Source: Bacteroidales bacterium (lineage in GTDB: Bacteria; Bacteroidota; Bacteroidia; Bacteroidales; JAIOZK01). From it: a stretch of 51,364 bases of DNA. Shown piece by piece: positions 9,033 to 18,568 of this stretch (position 1 is its first letter; every line of letters starts with the position of its first letter). The stretch spans positions 1 through 51,364 of the forward strand of contig JAIOZK010000027.1 of assembly GCA_021740625.1 (NCBI GenBank), read 5' to 3'. A program made the position numbers and the translations under genes. The notes beneath the pieces were generated by a model, which saw only the letters and a list, made by a program, of their open reading frames with translations, ran no database searches and had not been told where the DNA came from.

Positions 9033-9519
9033 TGGTTAGTAACATTATTAATATCAAGACAAAAAATCATCTTAACTATCCTGTTTTATTTTACAGCTCC
9101 GCCCCCTCACCCACAGGTGCAATCCTCTCACAAGCAAACACAAAAATAACAAGCCTACTATATCAGGAAGTTTTTGGTTTCAGTTGTTTGCTATTGCTAC
9201 ATTTAGTCTGGTTTGTAAAAATAAAGAAATATACCGGATCAGGTAAAAAAAATACTCCATTTCTTTTCAGGGATATTTGCCAGGAATCTGTATATGCTGC
9301 CGCAATTTCCAAAACAACTCCTGCGCACCCCCTTGTTCCCCTGAAAGGGAAATCAGCGCATGCCTTTGGGATTGCTGGCAGGAATGAGATATAGGTCGTG
9401 TTTCTTGACAAACTTTGAATTTTGCATACCCTGTGGCGACAGGCTCAAATGGAAAATGCCAAATGTAGAATGCAGAATGGACAATGGTATTTCACATTTT
9501 TCATTTAGGCGGTGATTTT
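9033..9519. other. Gene-free leader region upstream of the export operon
   Basis: No convincing gene is present in 9033-9519; the open frames here lack family features. A possible minus-strand -7 element (TATTTTTG, plus-strand CAAAAATA at 9141-9148) lies 109 bases before the wzm start, without a clear -33 box. The stretch around 9440-9510 is made of AATG-rich degenerate words of the kind often seen between Bacteroidota genes. Confidence 0.5.
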
Positions 9520-9596
9520 ACGACGTATTTAAAACGTACTTTATCCGATTTTTTTCGTCTAAACTACGTATCAACTACGTATAAAATACGGACCTG
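9520..9596. promoter_or_regulatory. Phased array of seven 11-bp units with CGTA core
   Basis: Divided into 11-base steps from 9520, the stretch gives seven rows with bases 4-7 reading CGTA, CGTA, CCGA, CGTC, CGTA, CGTA, CGGA. The two best rows, CTACGTATCAA and CTACGTATAAA, are consecutive at 9564 and 9575. A period of 11 puts each core on nearly the same face of the helix, as in tandem binding sites for a cooperatively binding regulator. The array lies between the terminator at 9801-9833 and the first gene of the polysaccharide export operon (9032), which suggests, without proof, that it controls that operon. Confidence 0.6.
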
Positions 9597-9629
9597 CTTC
9601 CTCCCTACCTTACACCGCTAACCGGAAAA

Positions 9630-9800
9630 AATGAACTCCCCCGCCGCAGAGCAGCGGAGTATCAAAATGAAAAACTTGTCCGCCTACTGGCGGATTAAAT
9701 AGCGCCCCAAGGAGCGGGGAACCTGACTGCCCTGCCTGGCTGGCAGGCAAGTTAAACCCTTGTCCGCCTACTGGCAGATCCCTTTGAAGTCTTCTTGCCC
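9630..9800. repeat. Cluster of short palindromic intergenic repeats
   Basis: A related 20-base stretch starting CTTGTCCGCCTACTGGC occurs twice, near 9677 and 9759. The first contains the perfect hairpin TCCGCC-TACT-GGCGGA; the second has one change. Between them TGCCTG-GCTGG-CAGGCA forms another hairpin. The G+C content is above that of the surroundings. This looks like degenerate interspersed repeat material, not a gene. Confidence 0.6.
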
Positions 9801-9833
9801 AAAAACAAAAAAGGCCCCGCAATGCAGGGCCTT
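9801..9833 (-). terminator. Rho-independent terminator after the T9SS cargo operon
   Basis: Read on the minus strand, AGGCCCTGC-ATT-GCGGGGCCT (9812-9832) makes a 9-bp stem with one wobble pair, followed by a T-rich tract TTTTTTGTTTTT. It lies about 30 bases after the stop at 9862 and separates the secreted-protein genes from the polysaccharide operon. Confidence 0.88.
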
Positions 9834-9861
9834 TCACTATATTATGAGGAATGAGTAGGTC

Positions 9862-12006
9862 TTAATGCTGTACAACAACCTTCTCCGTAATCACATCATT
9901 CCCTGATTTCACCATCAGGAAATAAATGCCATTCGGCAGGTTAGCTGTTGATATGATAAGTTCTTTGTTTGCAGCGGTATTTACCCTGCTGGTTTCAACA
10001 GCAATGTTATATTGGTTATAAAGTGCTACCTCATAGGTGCTGGCATCCAGTCCTTCCAATCCAACGGTCATAGATTGATTGACAGGGTTCGGATGCACGG
10101 AAAGCATCATTTCGGGAATCAGTTCAAAATAATCATCGCTTTTGTCCTGCAACGTGGGATCATCCATTGCGTATATCTTTATTTTGTATTCATCTCCCAC
10201 ATCGTATGTACCACTGGTAATTGTCCAACTATAATTCCCAGTAACATTTGTTGCGATTGTTGTAAAACTCGTTGGTGTTTGTGAATAATCGACAAGCTCG
10301 ATACCAACATTCCCGCTAAGGTTATCCGTCCAGGAGATTAAATGTGTTGAACCAATTTCCCAGACATCGCCTCCATTGGGCTGTATAACAGTGATAAAAC
10401 TACCAGCTGGAAGACCTGTGATCTCAAAATTATGATCGCTTTTATCATTGATGTTGGCCGGATCATCCATGCTGTATATTTTAATTTTGTAATTATCGTG
10501 TGCAGTCTGATCGTCCGGAATAACCCAGCTATAGGTTGAACCTTCTACATCCGTTGCAATGGTTGTATATGTTCCGGCATTGACATCATTCAATTCGATT
10601 CCCACTTTACCGGAAAGATTATCGGTCCAGGAGATCAGATGTTCCTCTCCCTGGGCCCATTTAATACCTGTTACATTGGGCTGCAATACCGTAATACTGC
10701 CCGGCATTGTTTCAAGGATAGAGAATGGGTTATCGCTTTTATCATTGATGTTGGCCGGATCATCCATGCTGTATATTTTAATTTTGTAATTATCGTGTGC
10801 AGCATGACCTGCTGGAATATCCCAGCTATAGGTTGAGCCTTCTATATCCGTTGCAATATTTGTAAATGTTCCGGCGGTGACATCATTCAATTCAATTCCC
10901 ACTTTACCGGAAAGATTATCGGTCCATGATATCAGCTTTGTCGTTCCCCTAAGCCATTGCTCGCCATCATTGGGCTGAAGCACTTGTATAAAGCCATTGC
11001 TTTCCTGGCTTATTTCGAAATAATCATCACTCTTGTTCTGAATTGATGGATCAGCCATTGCATATATTTTGATTTTATATTCATCACCTTCGTCATACGC
11101 ATCAGTAATTTCCCATTCATAAGTTGATCCTTCAACATTGGTTGCAATAGTGGAAAAACTAGCTGAACCACTTGAATAATCAACCAGTTCTATCCCAACA
11201 TTACCTGCTAAATTATCGGTCCAGGAGATCAGATGATTGCTTCCTTTGTCCCATATTTCATCTCCATCGGGTTGCAAAACTTCAATATTGCCATCTCCAG
11301 TCTCTGACAATTCAAAAGTGTTATCACTTTTATCCTGAACCGAAGTATTATCCATGCTGTATATTTTGATCTTATAATCTTCGTGTGCGGTCAATCCTAA
11401 AGGAATATCCCAACTGTAGTTAGATCCTTCAACATTGGTTGCAATAGTGGAGAAACTGGGTGAAGCTCCTGAGTAATCCACCAGTTCCAAACCTACTTTT
11501 CCAGATAGATTATCTGTCCAGCTAATCAGACGTGTATCGCCTAATACCCACTGAATACCCGTTTCATTTGGTTGTAGAACCCTGATCGATGGATCTAATT
11601 CAGTTACCAATGAAAAATCGTTTTCACTATAATCTCTGACAGATCCATCAACAACACTCTTGACCAAAATTCTGCATGTTGTGGATTCAGTAAGCCCGGG
11701 TGTATTGGCTGTATTCCAGAGCCAAGTCGATCCTTCCACATTGTATGCCAGCACAATTGGAAAGGTGCTTCCACCATCTGTGCTCAATTTGATATGTACA
11801 GCTTTAGAAAGGTTATCCGTCCATGAAATTAAATATTCAGAACCGATTACAACCTCTATTCCGGCCTCATTTGGTTGAATCATCTCAACAAAATAAGGAT
11901 CCTGCGCATTCGTATCATAAGCAACGCTTATAAACAGCATGCATGACAGGATGAGCAAGGAATTGTAAATTTTCTTTTTCATAATATTTATTGTTTTAGT
12001 TTTCAA
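9862..12006 (-). CDS. Secreted Ig-like repeat protein with T9SS sorting domain
   Basis: Predicted cell-surface or secreted protein of 714 residues. An N-terminal signal (positive MKTKTINIMKKK, hydrophobic LLILSCMLFISVA, cleavage near residue 34) is followed by six modules of about 95-99 residues. Each has the pattern LQPN...W..G, LISWTDNLSG, VGIEL, IAT-VEGS-YSW, YKIKIYSMDDP and DKSD-F. This resembles the Kre9/KNH-type Ser-Thr-rich 'GPI-anchored' Ig-like fold annotated in Bacteroidota. The C-terminal ~80 residues (SVHPNPVNQSM ... LPNGIYFLMV ... EKVVVQH) form a type A Por secretion tail that directs export by T9SS. The gene follows the next T9SS cargo gene by 9 bases and ends at a strong terminator. 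The role is probably adhesive or structural; no catalytic motif was seen. Confidence 0.9.
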   Translation of the reverse strand: MKTKTINIMKKKIYNSLLILSCMLFISVAYDTNAQDPYFVEMIQPNEAGIEVVIGSEYLISWTDNLSKAVHIKLSTDGGSTFPIVLAYNVEGSTWLWNTANTPGLTESTTCRILVKSVVDGSVRDYSENDFSLVTELDPSIRVLQPNETGIQWVLGDTRLISWTDNLSGKVGLELVDYSGASPSFSTIATNVEGSNYSWDIPLGLTAHEDYKIKIYSMDNTSVQDKSDNTFELSETGDGNIEVLQPDGDEIWDKGSNHLISWTDNLAGNVGIELVDYSSGSASFSTIATNVEGSTYEWEITDAYDEGDEYKIKIYAMADPSIQNKSDDYFEISQESNGFIQVLQPNDGEQWLRGTTKLISWTDNLSGKVGIELNDVTAGTFTNIATDIEGSTYSWDIPAGHAAHDNYKIKIYSMDDPANINDKSDNPFSILETMPGSITVLQPNVTGIKWAQGEEHLISWTDNLSGKVGIELNDVNAGTYTTIATDVEGSTYSWVIPDDQTAHDNYKIKIYSMDDPANINDKSDHNFEITGLPAGSFITVIQPNGGDVWEIGSTHLISWTDNLSGNVGIELVDYSQTPTSFTTIATNVTGNYSWTITSGTYDVGDEYKIKIYAMDDPTLQDKSDDYFELIPEMMLSVHPNPVNQSMTVGLEGLDASTYEVALYNQYNIAVETSRVNTAANKELIISTANLPNGIYFLMVKSGNDVITEKVVVQH
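10436..10802. repeat. Exact 70-bp direct repeats inside the Ig-like repeat gene
   Basis: The 70 bases at 10436-10505 recur without change at 10733-10802, an offset of 297 bp, which is 99 codons or one protein module. Other modules differ at the DNA level, so this pair reflects recent duplication or gene conversion, and recombination here would add or remove exactly one module in frame. Confidence 0.9.
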
Positions 12007-12015
12007 CCTTTTGAT

Positions 12016-13512
12016 TTATTTATGTAATATTACCTTTATACTTTCTGAAATATTTTCGCCATAGATCAACAATATATATTGACCTGATTCAGAATCATTC
12101 AAATCCAACCCAATCGCGTTCATTCCTTTCATTATTCTGTTATTCAGAATTTCTTGTTGCAGTTTTCCATGAATATCAAACAGCCTCAAGTTCAAATCAG
12201 TTTGTTTTGGTGAATCGATCAAAAGAAATGCGATATCTGCTGTTGGGTTTGGACTGATTGAGATATCAAAATCGGCCTTTCCCTCTTTTTCACTTTTATT
12301 CACATAAAGAGAAGTATATTCTGCTTCTGTTCTGTATCCGGTAAAATCATAATATTCCGTGCTATAATCATAAAACACCCGAATGGTTCCATCATCACTT
12401 TGTTCCCAGGTATCACCGTTCCACACAAAATATTGCCCGGTTTTAACATTCCCAAAAGCATCATATGTATTCTGATGATAACTCACATTGGCCCAATCCC
12501 CTTCTGTCCACTCGCTAAGGTTCTTGGTTTCCATACCTCCATAGGTATCATAGGTAAAATTTTGCTTCTGATAACTTACCCAGTTGTCCTCCTCCCATCT
12601 ATCAATCATCACGTCAGTAACATAATCAAGTTCGTTGTACGAATATTCAAATGACTGGTCAAATACCCAGGCATCATTGATCCAGATTTCGCCAATTTTA
12701 GTGATACGATTATTGTTTTCGTAGGTATAAGATTCTTTGTATACATTGAGCCAATTTGTGCTGTCCCAATCCTCAGATAACCAGCTCAACATATTTCCTG
12801 CGTTGTCGTAATCATAAGTGTGCTGATGATCATTCACCCAGATGGAATCCCAAACTTCTCCGAAGGCTGTTAACAAATTTCCATCTTCATCATAGGTGTA
12901 AATCTCATGCGTGGAATTTTCCCATGCATTATCTTTCCATGTTTCCACCAATATGGCAACAGGGTCTCCGGAAGAATTGTAGGTGTATGTTTCCTGTATA
13001 TCGTTCTGCCATTGTCCATCCTCCCAATTTTGCCGAATGGAATTAACAAGCTTCTTATCGATTGAGTAGGTATTGCTGATCTTGCTTGAATTGATCCAAC
13101 TCCCATTGTTCCAACTTTGCCAGATCACCAATATCTCATTGCCAGCAGAATCATAAGTGCTGGTTTTTAGTGAAAATGGCACCCAAATTTCATTTTCAAG
13201 AATTTCTTTCAGAACATTCTCAATATTTCCATTTTCAGTATGGGTGTAGGTAAATTTTGCAGGATTGGAATATACAGAGTATAAGGTAAGTGTATCAAGC
13301 GTGAATGCATTATCATTCAAACTTTTTAATTGACTTACTTCATATTGTTTATTGAATGGATCTTGCTTTTCAATCAGATCATTATGAATTTGCATGTACT
13401 TATGCATAATGGGACCATGAAGTGAATCCTCAATATCTGCTGCACTTGCAATAAAGCAAAGCATTGTAAAAGCTAATAGCAATATTACATTTCGTCTTAA
13501 ACTCGTCACCAC
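12016..13512 (-). CDS. Secreted YD-like repeat protein with T9SS sorting domain
   Basis: Exported protein of 498 residues. The N-terminus (RRNVILLLAFTMLCFIASA) is a signal peptide. From about residue 105 to 390 there are roughly nine repeats of 30-35 residues: W..G.W.N....YTYD..GN, recalling YD/RHS-type beta repeats. The tail ISPNPTADIAFLLI ... SGQYILLIYGEN ... IKVILHK is a T9SS type A sorting domain. No ATG precedes the signal peptide in frame: adjacent GTG codons at 13512 and 13509 are the only reasonable starts. It is the first gene of a two-gene unit with the Ig-like repeat protein (9-base gap). Function unknown; a surface fibre or adhesin is a guess from the repeat architecture. Confidence 0.85.
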   Translation of the reverse strand: MVTSLRRNVILLLAFTMLCFIASAADIEDSLHGPIMHKYMQIHNDLIEKQDPFNKQYEVSQLKSLNDNAFTLDTLTLYSVYSNPAKFTYTHTENGNIENVLKEILENEIWVPFSLKTSTYDSAGNEILVIWQSWNNGSWINSSKISNTYSIDKKLVNSIRQNWEDGQWQNDIQETYTYNSSGDPVAILVETWKDNAWENSTHEIYTYDEDGNLLTAFGEVWDSIWVNDHQHTYDYDNAGNMLSWLSEDWDSTNWLNVYKESYTYENNNRITKIGEIWINDAWVFDQSFEYSYNELDYVTDVMIDRWEEDNWVSYQKQNFTYDTYGGMETKNLSEWTEGDWANVSYHQNTYDAFGNVKTGQYFVWNGDTWEQSDDGTIRVFYDYSTEYYDFTGYRTEAEYTSLYVNKSEKEGKADFDISISPNPTADIAFLLIDSPKQTDLNLRLFDIHGKLQQEILNNRIMKGMNAIGLDLNDSESGQYILLIYGENISESIKVILHK

Positions 13513-13796
13513 TACTAAAGTTTTTAATGCTTATTCTCCAAAAACCCAGGCCACCTTTCTGCCTGCTCCACAAACTTACAATAAAAATTAAATAATTGCA
13601 AGATATTCCTGAATATATTATTTAACAATTTCTTTACAAATAAATGGGCAACAGTATTTTACGATTTTTTTTAACTTCTATACAAAAATCACGCCTAATT
13701 TTATAAATATTTCATAACGTGATAATTCAATAAAATCTACCCGCAACAGTTTTCTAATACTGGGAAAATCTCGCCCAAATATGGAATTTTGCATGT

Positions 13797-16196
13797 TTAA
13801 AAAGATCCCCGTAAACTCAGGATCAGGTTCCTGCCGGGAGCTGCAATACCCGAAGAATAAGGTCTGTAGCGATAATCGAAAAAGTTTTCATACCCAATCT
13901 CCAGGCGGATGTTTTCGTTGAGCTGGTAAGAAGTCTTTATGTTGAATGTCCACCAGGATGGAGAATATGGATTTCCCAGAGCATTTTCTGCATACAAATG
14001 AGGTTTGTTTCGCTCTGATTCGGCCAGCTCTTCATAACTGACCTTTCCGTTATAAATACAGTTAAATTTAACTTTAAATTTACTTTTTGTTAACGTAAGC
14101 CCAGTACTCCCAAACAAGGGAGAAACATGCCGTACAGGCAAACCATCGCTGTCTTCGCCTTTCTGATACGTCAGATAGGTATCGAATGAAATATGATCGC
14201 TGACATCGAAATTAAATGTCAGGCTTCCTCCATAAATATTGGCATGCCCTACATTGACGATCTTCCAGACCTGGCTCATGCTGCCATCGTATTCGATGGA
14301 ATCCTGCCCGTTGAAGGTGGCTTTCCGCCTGGCCATAGCATTGTCGAGATAAGTATAGAAAACCGTCAGGTCAACTTTGGCATTGTCCCCGAATCGCTTT
14401 ACAATGCCAAAGTCAATGTTGTAGGCATATTCAGAGCTGAGATCATCATTGGGAACGATGACATTGCCGGGCTCGCTGTCAAAGACCTTGGCCAAATCAT
14501 CAATGTTGGGAGCACGGAAACCTGAAGAGGCGTTCAGGTTAAACTGCCAGAATTTTCCCGGACGGTAAACCATGCCCAGGCTTCCTGTAAAGGCGCCCGT
14601 ATTCAGTTTGATCTCCTGGAAAGGGAACTTAAAGAAGGTGGTATCTTCAAACTCAGAATGGGCAATCACCTGGCTGTAGCGCAGACCGGCCGTCAGGGTG
14701 ATCTGGTTGGAAAGATTGAGCTTGTTGCTGGCATAAGCCGACAGTGTATAGTAATCACTGCCCCCGTCAGGATAACGTGTTGAGGTTTTTTCGATCGCCT
14801 CATCCAGGATGTTTTTTTCCTGCGCGGTGGAGTTCACCTTGTTAAAAACCCCTTCCACACCGTAAAAAATCGTATTCTTTTCACTTGTCTTTTTATCAAA
14901 ATCAAGATTCAGGGAGATGGCGTCCACTTTTTCCGTTCTCGACCGAAGCCATAGATCATCGAATTTTCTGTCGTGGCGGCTTTCTTCAAAATGCTGGTAT
15001 GCGGCTGTAAGCCTGGCGGAATTATACAGTGACGTTTCTTTGTCGAGTTCGACCTGCAAATTATGCATCATCCAATCCTGCGGACCATAATACCAATCAG
15101 CATACTTTAATTGATCTCCTTTGTACTCGATTAAACGATCGTACCTGGGAATATCGGAAGTTGTTGAATAGATGATATTATAGCGGATATCCAGGTGCTC
15201 GCCGGGCCGGTAACGAAATTTTTGCATCAGGTTCAATTGTCTGTAGCCCGAAAATTTCTGGATATTGGGATCATCGTTTTTAAGCATGGTATCCCTGCCA
15301 TCTATCCTCTCGGCATAATAATTTCGCTGAAATTCAGCATTAAAATTATCGCCCATGCGCAGGTCATCGAAGTCACTCATGCTGATGCTGGTAAAAGATC
15401 CCCAGTTTTCAGCGCCATAATTAAAATCAATATGTGCCGTCCTTTCACTGCTGGCCGTAGCATAGCGGAACAAAGCATTTGTTTTGACATAAGCCTCATC
15501 CCCATTGCCGAGCTTAACATCTTCGGTATGAAAATCCATCACACCACCCAGTGCATCGCTTCCGTAAATAAGTGAACCCGGCCCGAAGATCACTTCCGCG
15601 CTCTGAATGATACTTGGATCAATGTTGATGACATTCTGCAAATTCCCGCTCCTGAAAATCGCATTGTTCATCCTTACGCCATCTACGACGATCAGAATTG
15701 AATTGGCCGCAAATCCTCTGATCATTGGACTTCCGCCTCCATACTGACTTTTCTGGATAAAAACTTCCTTGGTCAGCCCGATCAGATCTGCCGCAGTCTG
15801 GGGGTTCTGGAAATCAATTTCCCGGGAGGTAATCGCACTGATCTTGTTGGGAACTTCGGCCCTGTTCTGTTCCCATTTGCTTGCCGCGATGACCACTTCC
15901 CCCAGGTTGACCGATTTTTCTGACAAGCGGACAACATAGGAAAGTTTACCGAGTTGCTTAAGAGGAATGATATATTCTACAAAACCTGTATGCTGAAAAA
16001 CCAGTGTATCCGATTCTTCAAAGACATCCAGATCCGCTTTGCCCTTTAAATTTGTTAAGGTGGATGAACTTTCGTCAAGATTGTAGATCAACACATTTTC
16101 TACTGCCTGCAGGGTAACGTTGTTAATCACTTTAACTTCCTGTCCCAACATCACGGCTGGCCAAAGGACCAGCAGCATTAACGCCAACTTCCTCAT
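13797..16196 (-). CDS. TonB-dependent outer-membrane receptor, heme-type plug
   Basis: 799-residue outer-membrane active transporter. Signal peptide MRKLALMLLVLWPAVMLGQ, then a carboxypeptidase-regulatory-like beta domain (about 20-95), a plug (about 110-225) and a 22-strand-type barrel ending in LILSLRGSF with terminal Phe. The plug carries GGGSPMIRGFAAN, VVDGVRMNNAIFRSGN and GPGSLIYGSDALGGVM, the pattern seen in heme/hemoglobin receptors. That substrate is an inference: no hemophore or heme-handling gene is adjacent. The gene stands alone between T9SS cargo and yidC, with an imperfect palindromic repeat directly upstream. Confidence 0.9.
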   Translation of the reverse strand: MRKLALMLLVLWPAVMLGQEVKVINNVTLQAVENVLIYNLDESSSTLTNLKGKADLDVFEESDTLVFQHTGFVEYIIPLKQLGKLSYVVRLSEKSVNLGEVVIAASKWEQNRAEVPNKISAITSREIDFQNPQTAADLIGLTKEVFIQKSQYGGGSPMIRGFAANSILIVVDGVRMNNAIFRSGNLQNVINIDPSIIQSAEVIFGPGSLIYGSDALGGVMDFHTEDVKLGNGDEAYVKTNALFRYATASSERTAHIDFNYGAENWGSFTSISMSDFDDLRMGDNFNAEFQRNYYAERIDGRDTMLKNDDPNIQKFSGYRQLNLMQKFRYRPGEHLDIRYNIIYSTTSDIPRYDRLIEYKGDQLKYADWYYGPQDWMMHNLQVELDKETSLYNSARLTAAYQHFEESRHDRKFDDLWLRSRTEKVDAISLNLDFDKKTSEKNTIFYGVEGVFNKVNSTAQEKNILDEAIEKTSTRYPDGGSDYYTLSAYASNKLNLSNQITLTAGLRYSQVIAHSEFEDTTFFKFPFQEIKLNTGAFTGSLGMVYRPGKFWQFNLNASSGFRAPNIDDLAKVFDSEPGNVIVPNDDLSSEYAYNIDFGIVKRFGDNAKVDLTVFYTYLDNAMARRKATFNGQDSIEYDGSMSQVWKIVNVGHANIYGGSLTFNFDVSDHISFDTYLTYQKGEDSDGLPVRHVSPLFGSTGLTLTKSKFKVKFNCIYNGKVSYEELAESERNKPHLYAENALGNPYSPSWWTFNIKTSYQLNENIRLEIGYENFFDYRYRPYSSGIAAPGRNLILSLRGSF

Positions 16197-16226
16197 TTTT
16201 AATCATTCATTTGTGGTTAAATACAC

Positions 16227-16314
16227 TTAACGCATTGCGGAATTTTAGTGACACTTCGACTTCGCTCAGTGTGACTTTCACTTTCTTTCAAAATCAAAAC
16301 ACACAATACGTTAA
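16227..16314. repeat. Nested inverted repeat upstream of the TonB receptor
   Basis: Outer arms TTAACGCATTG (16227-16237) and CAATACGTTAA (16304-16314) match at 10 of 11 positions. Inside them GTGACACT (16248-16255) and AGTGTGAC (16268-16275) bracket a TCGACTTCGCTC core. The core recurs in two other intergenic regions of this window (18405-18462 and 20251-20334), marking a family of interspersed palindromes. Confidence 0.7.
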
Positions 16315-16370
16315 AGCTTATTTTTAAGATGGCAGAAAAAAGCAATAATCACGCCAAACAAGCTTTCTGA

Positions 16371-18341
16371 CTACCTTTTTGGAGGTTTATATCCTCTTTT
16401 TTTTGCTGCTTCCTCCAGACGTTTTTGAAAGCCTGATTTCTTCTTGGGTTTTTTCTTGGCTTCCTGTATTTTCAGTCTGAGTTTGTCTTCATTTACAAAA
16501 GCCCTGAAAACATACATTTGCGCGAAAGTGATCACGTTGGCCAGGAAATAATAATAACTCAGGGCAGCCGAATAATTATTAAAAATCCCCAGGAACATGA
16601 CCGGCATGATGTACATCATGGTTTTCATGCCCGGCATTTGCTGGCTGCTCGACATCATCTGGTTATTAAGCTTTGTATATATGATCGTTGAAACCGTCAT
16701 CAGCAGGGTAAACAAGCTCACATGGTCACCATAAAAAGGAATGGAGAAATTGCCCGGGAAAGTCCAGATAGAATCGTAAGTTGAAAGGTCTTCCGCCCAC
16801 AAAAAAGATTGTTGCCGCAATTCGATGGAAGACGGAAAAAAGCGGAACATGGCGAACAGTATCGGCATTTGCAGCAACATGGGGATACATCCTGCCAGCG
16901 GGTTAACCCCGGCCTGCTTATACAAGCCCATGGTAGCCTGCTGCTTTTTCATCGCATCTTCCTTCTTGGGATATTTTTTATTGATCTCATCAATCTCGGG
17001 CTTGAGTGCACGCATTTTGGCACTCGACATGTAGGTTTTGTATGCAATCGGGAAAAGCACGATTTTCAGGAGTACCGTTAAAACCAGGATCACAATACCA
17101 TAGTTCCAGCCAAAGCTGCCCAGGAAGTCAAAGACCGGAATTACTACATATATATTGATCCAGGCCAGCAAAAAGAAACTCCATCCCAGGGGGATCTGTT
17201 TTTCCAGGTCAAGCTTGTATTTCTTCAATATATTGTATTTCAGCGGTCCGAAATAAAAAGACATGGGAATACTCTGGTATGACTGATTATTATAAGGTAT
17301 CCCGATGACGGAATACATGGATTTCAGGTATTCCTCACTGGATGGATTGGGATCGACAAAAGACGCAACATCAGCATTCTCGAAATAATCTCCGGCCACC
17401 AGGCTTACTGCAAAGAAATGTTGTTTATAGGATATCCACTTCACCCGTGTTTTCAATGCTTCTTCTTCCCTTTCATCTCCTCCCGACAGATAATCCACAT
17501 CTTCATCGGAATACATATAATATACAGTGGGCTGGTTCCACCTGTCTACCGCCTGTTCCTGTTTTCGCAAATTGGTCTGCCATTCCAGGTCGAGGGTATT
17601 GAGGCGCGTGGAGATCAGGTCATTTACCCCTACCAGGTTCACAGAGAAACCGACCATGTACTTATCCCCATACAGGGTATACAGGTATTCAATATATTTA
17701 TCAGGATTGTATTCTGCATCCCTTCCATTGGGATAAAGGCGCATGGAAAATTGAAGGGAATCCTTGCCGCTTACCTGCAGGTGCTTGCTGTCTGGTATAA
17801 TGCCGTCCTCAAAATGCGGTTGAAAATAAAGATCGTCCGTGTGGAGGGCCCTGGACTGGTTAAAGAATGCGAAACCGAAAATACTTGTATCCGAATCGAA
17901 AAGGATCAGTGGAAGGGAATCATAGGTTTGGTATTTTTTCAGCTCAACAGAATAAACGCGCCCTCCCTGATTGCTCAGCTTCATTTTGATCAGGTCGTTC
18001 TCAAGGGTATAAAACGCATCTTCCTGCATGGCCGAAGCAGAAAAGTCGCCAAATTTCTGCAGATCTTTCGTCTGTGTTTGCCTTTCTTCCGGGATTTCTT
18101 CAGGGCTATCCATGGCCGCTGCTTTTTCGGCCTGTTGTTTTTCAAGGATCTCCCGGGCTTTTTGCTCCGCTTTGATATTGGCAAGAGAATCAATCCTTTG
18201 TTGTTCGGTCCGCAGCCTTAGAATTGAATCCTGCTTTCTTTTCTGTTTCTGCAATTCTTCTTTGGAAGGTTGCATCAAAATGCTCCAACCAATAAATATC
18301 GCCCCGATCATCAGCAACCCGAAAATTGTATTCCTGTTCAT
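16371..18341 (-). CDS. yidC: Membrane protein insertase YidC
   Basis: Inserts and folds inner-membrane proteins, alone or with SecYEG. This 656-residue form has an N-terminal membrane segment (NRNTIFGLLMIGAIFIGWSI), a coiled Lys/Gln/Glu-rich stretch (about 28-90), a large periplasmic beta domain (about 105-365), and the conserved five-helix core (about 380-620) with PIAYKTYMSSAKMRALKPEI, GVNPLAGCIPMLLQMPILFA and the MPVMFLGIFNNYSAALSYYY segment. The tail is strongly basic (KKPKKKSGFQKR ... KPPKR), as in ribosome-binding YidC tails. It lies 227 bases downstream of pyrG in the same direction; the gap holds a palindromic repeat. Confidence 0.97.
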   Translation of the reverse strand: MNRNTIFGLLMIGAIFIGWSILMQPSKEELQKQKRKQDSILRLRTEQQRIDSLANIKAEQKAREILEKQQAEKAAAMDSPEEIPEERQTQTKDLQKFGDFSASAMQEDAFYTLENDLIKMKLSNQGGRVYSVELKKYQTYDSLPLILFDSDTSIFGFAFFNQSRALHTDDLYFQPHFEDGIIPDSKHLQVSGKDSLQFSMRLYPNGRDAEYNPDKYIEYLYTLYGDKYMVGFSVNLVGVNDLISTRLNTLDLEWQTNLRKQEQAVDRWNQPTVYYMYSDEDVDYLSGGDEREEEALKTRVKWISYKQHFFAVSLVAGDYFENADVASFVDPNPSSEEYLKSMYSVIGIPYNNQSYQSIPMSFYFGPLKYNILKKYKLDLEKQIPLGWSFFLLAWINIYVVIPVFDFLGSFGWNYGIVILVLTVLLKIVLFPIAYKTYMSSAKMRALKPEIDEINKKYPKKEDAMKKQQATMGLYKQAGVNPLAGCIPMLLQMPILFAMFRFFPSSIELRQQSFLWAEDLSTYDSIWTFPGNFSIPFYGDHVSLFTLLMTVSTIIYTKLNNQMMSSSQQMPGMKTMMYIMPVMFLGIFNNYSAALSYYYFLANVITFAQMYVFRAFVNEDKLRLKIQEAKKKPKKKSGFQKRLEEAAKKRGYKPPKR

Positions 18342-18404
18342 TCTCTTATGATTATATACAAGTTAACACCTTGTGTGGTTTGAGTGTAAATAATTGCAAA
18401 CCAA

Positions 18405-18462
18405 GTCACACTGAGCGTAGTCGAACTGTGATGATCCGGTCTTCGATTACGCTCAAACTGAC
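18405..18462. repeat. Palindromic repeat between pyrG and yidC
   Basis: TGAGCGTAGTCGAA (18412-18425) and TTCGATTACGCTCA (18442-18455) are inverted copies with one mismatch, separated by 16 bases. It belongs to the same family as the elements at 16227-16314 and 20251-20334. It could act as a terminator for pyrG or shape the yidC leader; no U tract supports the first idea. Confidence 0.75.
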
Positions 18463-18568
18463 AGCCAATATTTTACATTATCAATCCTCACAACAACTTG
18501 CCAGTTATTTTTTGACCCGGCAAAGATAGTGTAATTGGGCTAAAATGAAAAGATTCACCACGATTTGC

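Noticed and set aside
9163-9411. Minus-strand 82-codon frame upstream of wzm
   Set aside because: Composition is unlike a protein and there is no plausible start context; it lies in a repeat-rich, gene-free region.
9610-9837. Minus-strand 75-codon frame
   Set aside because: It translates the palindromic repeats and the terminator stem.
17418-18221. Plus-strand 267-codon frame
   Set aside because: It is antisense to yidC, whose reading is complete and strongly conserved.
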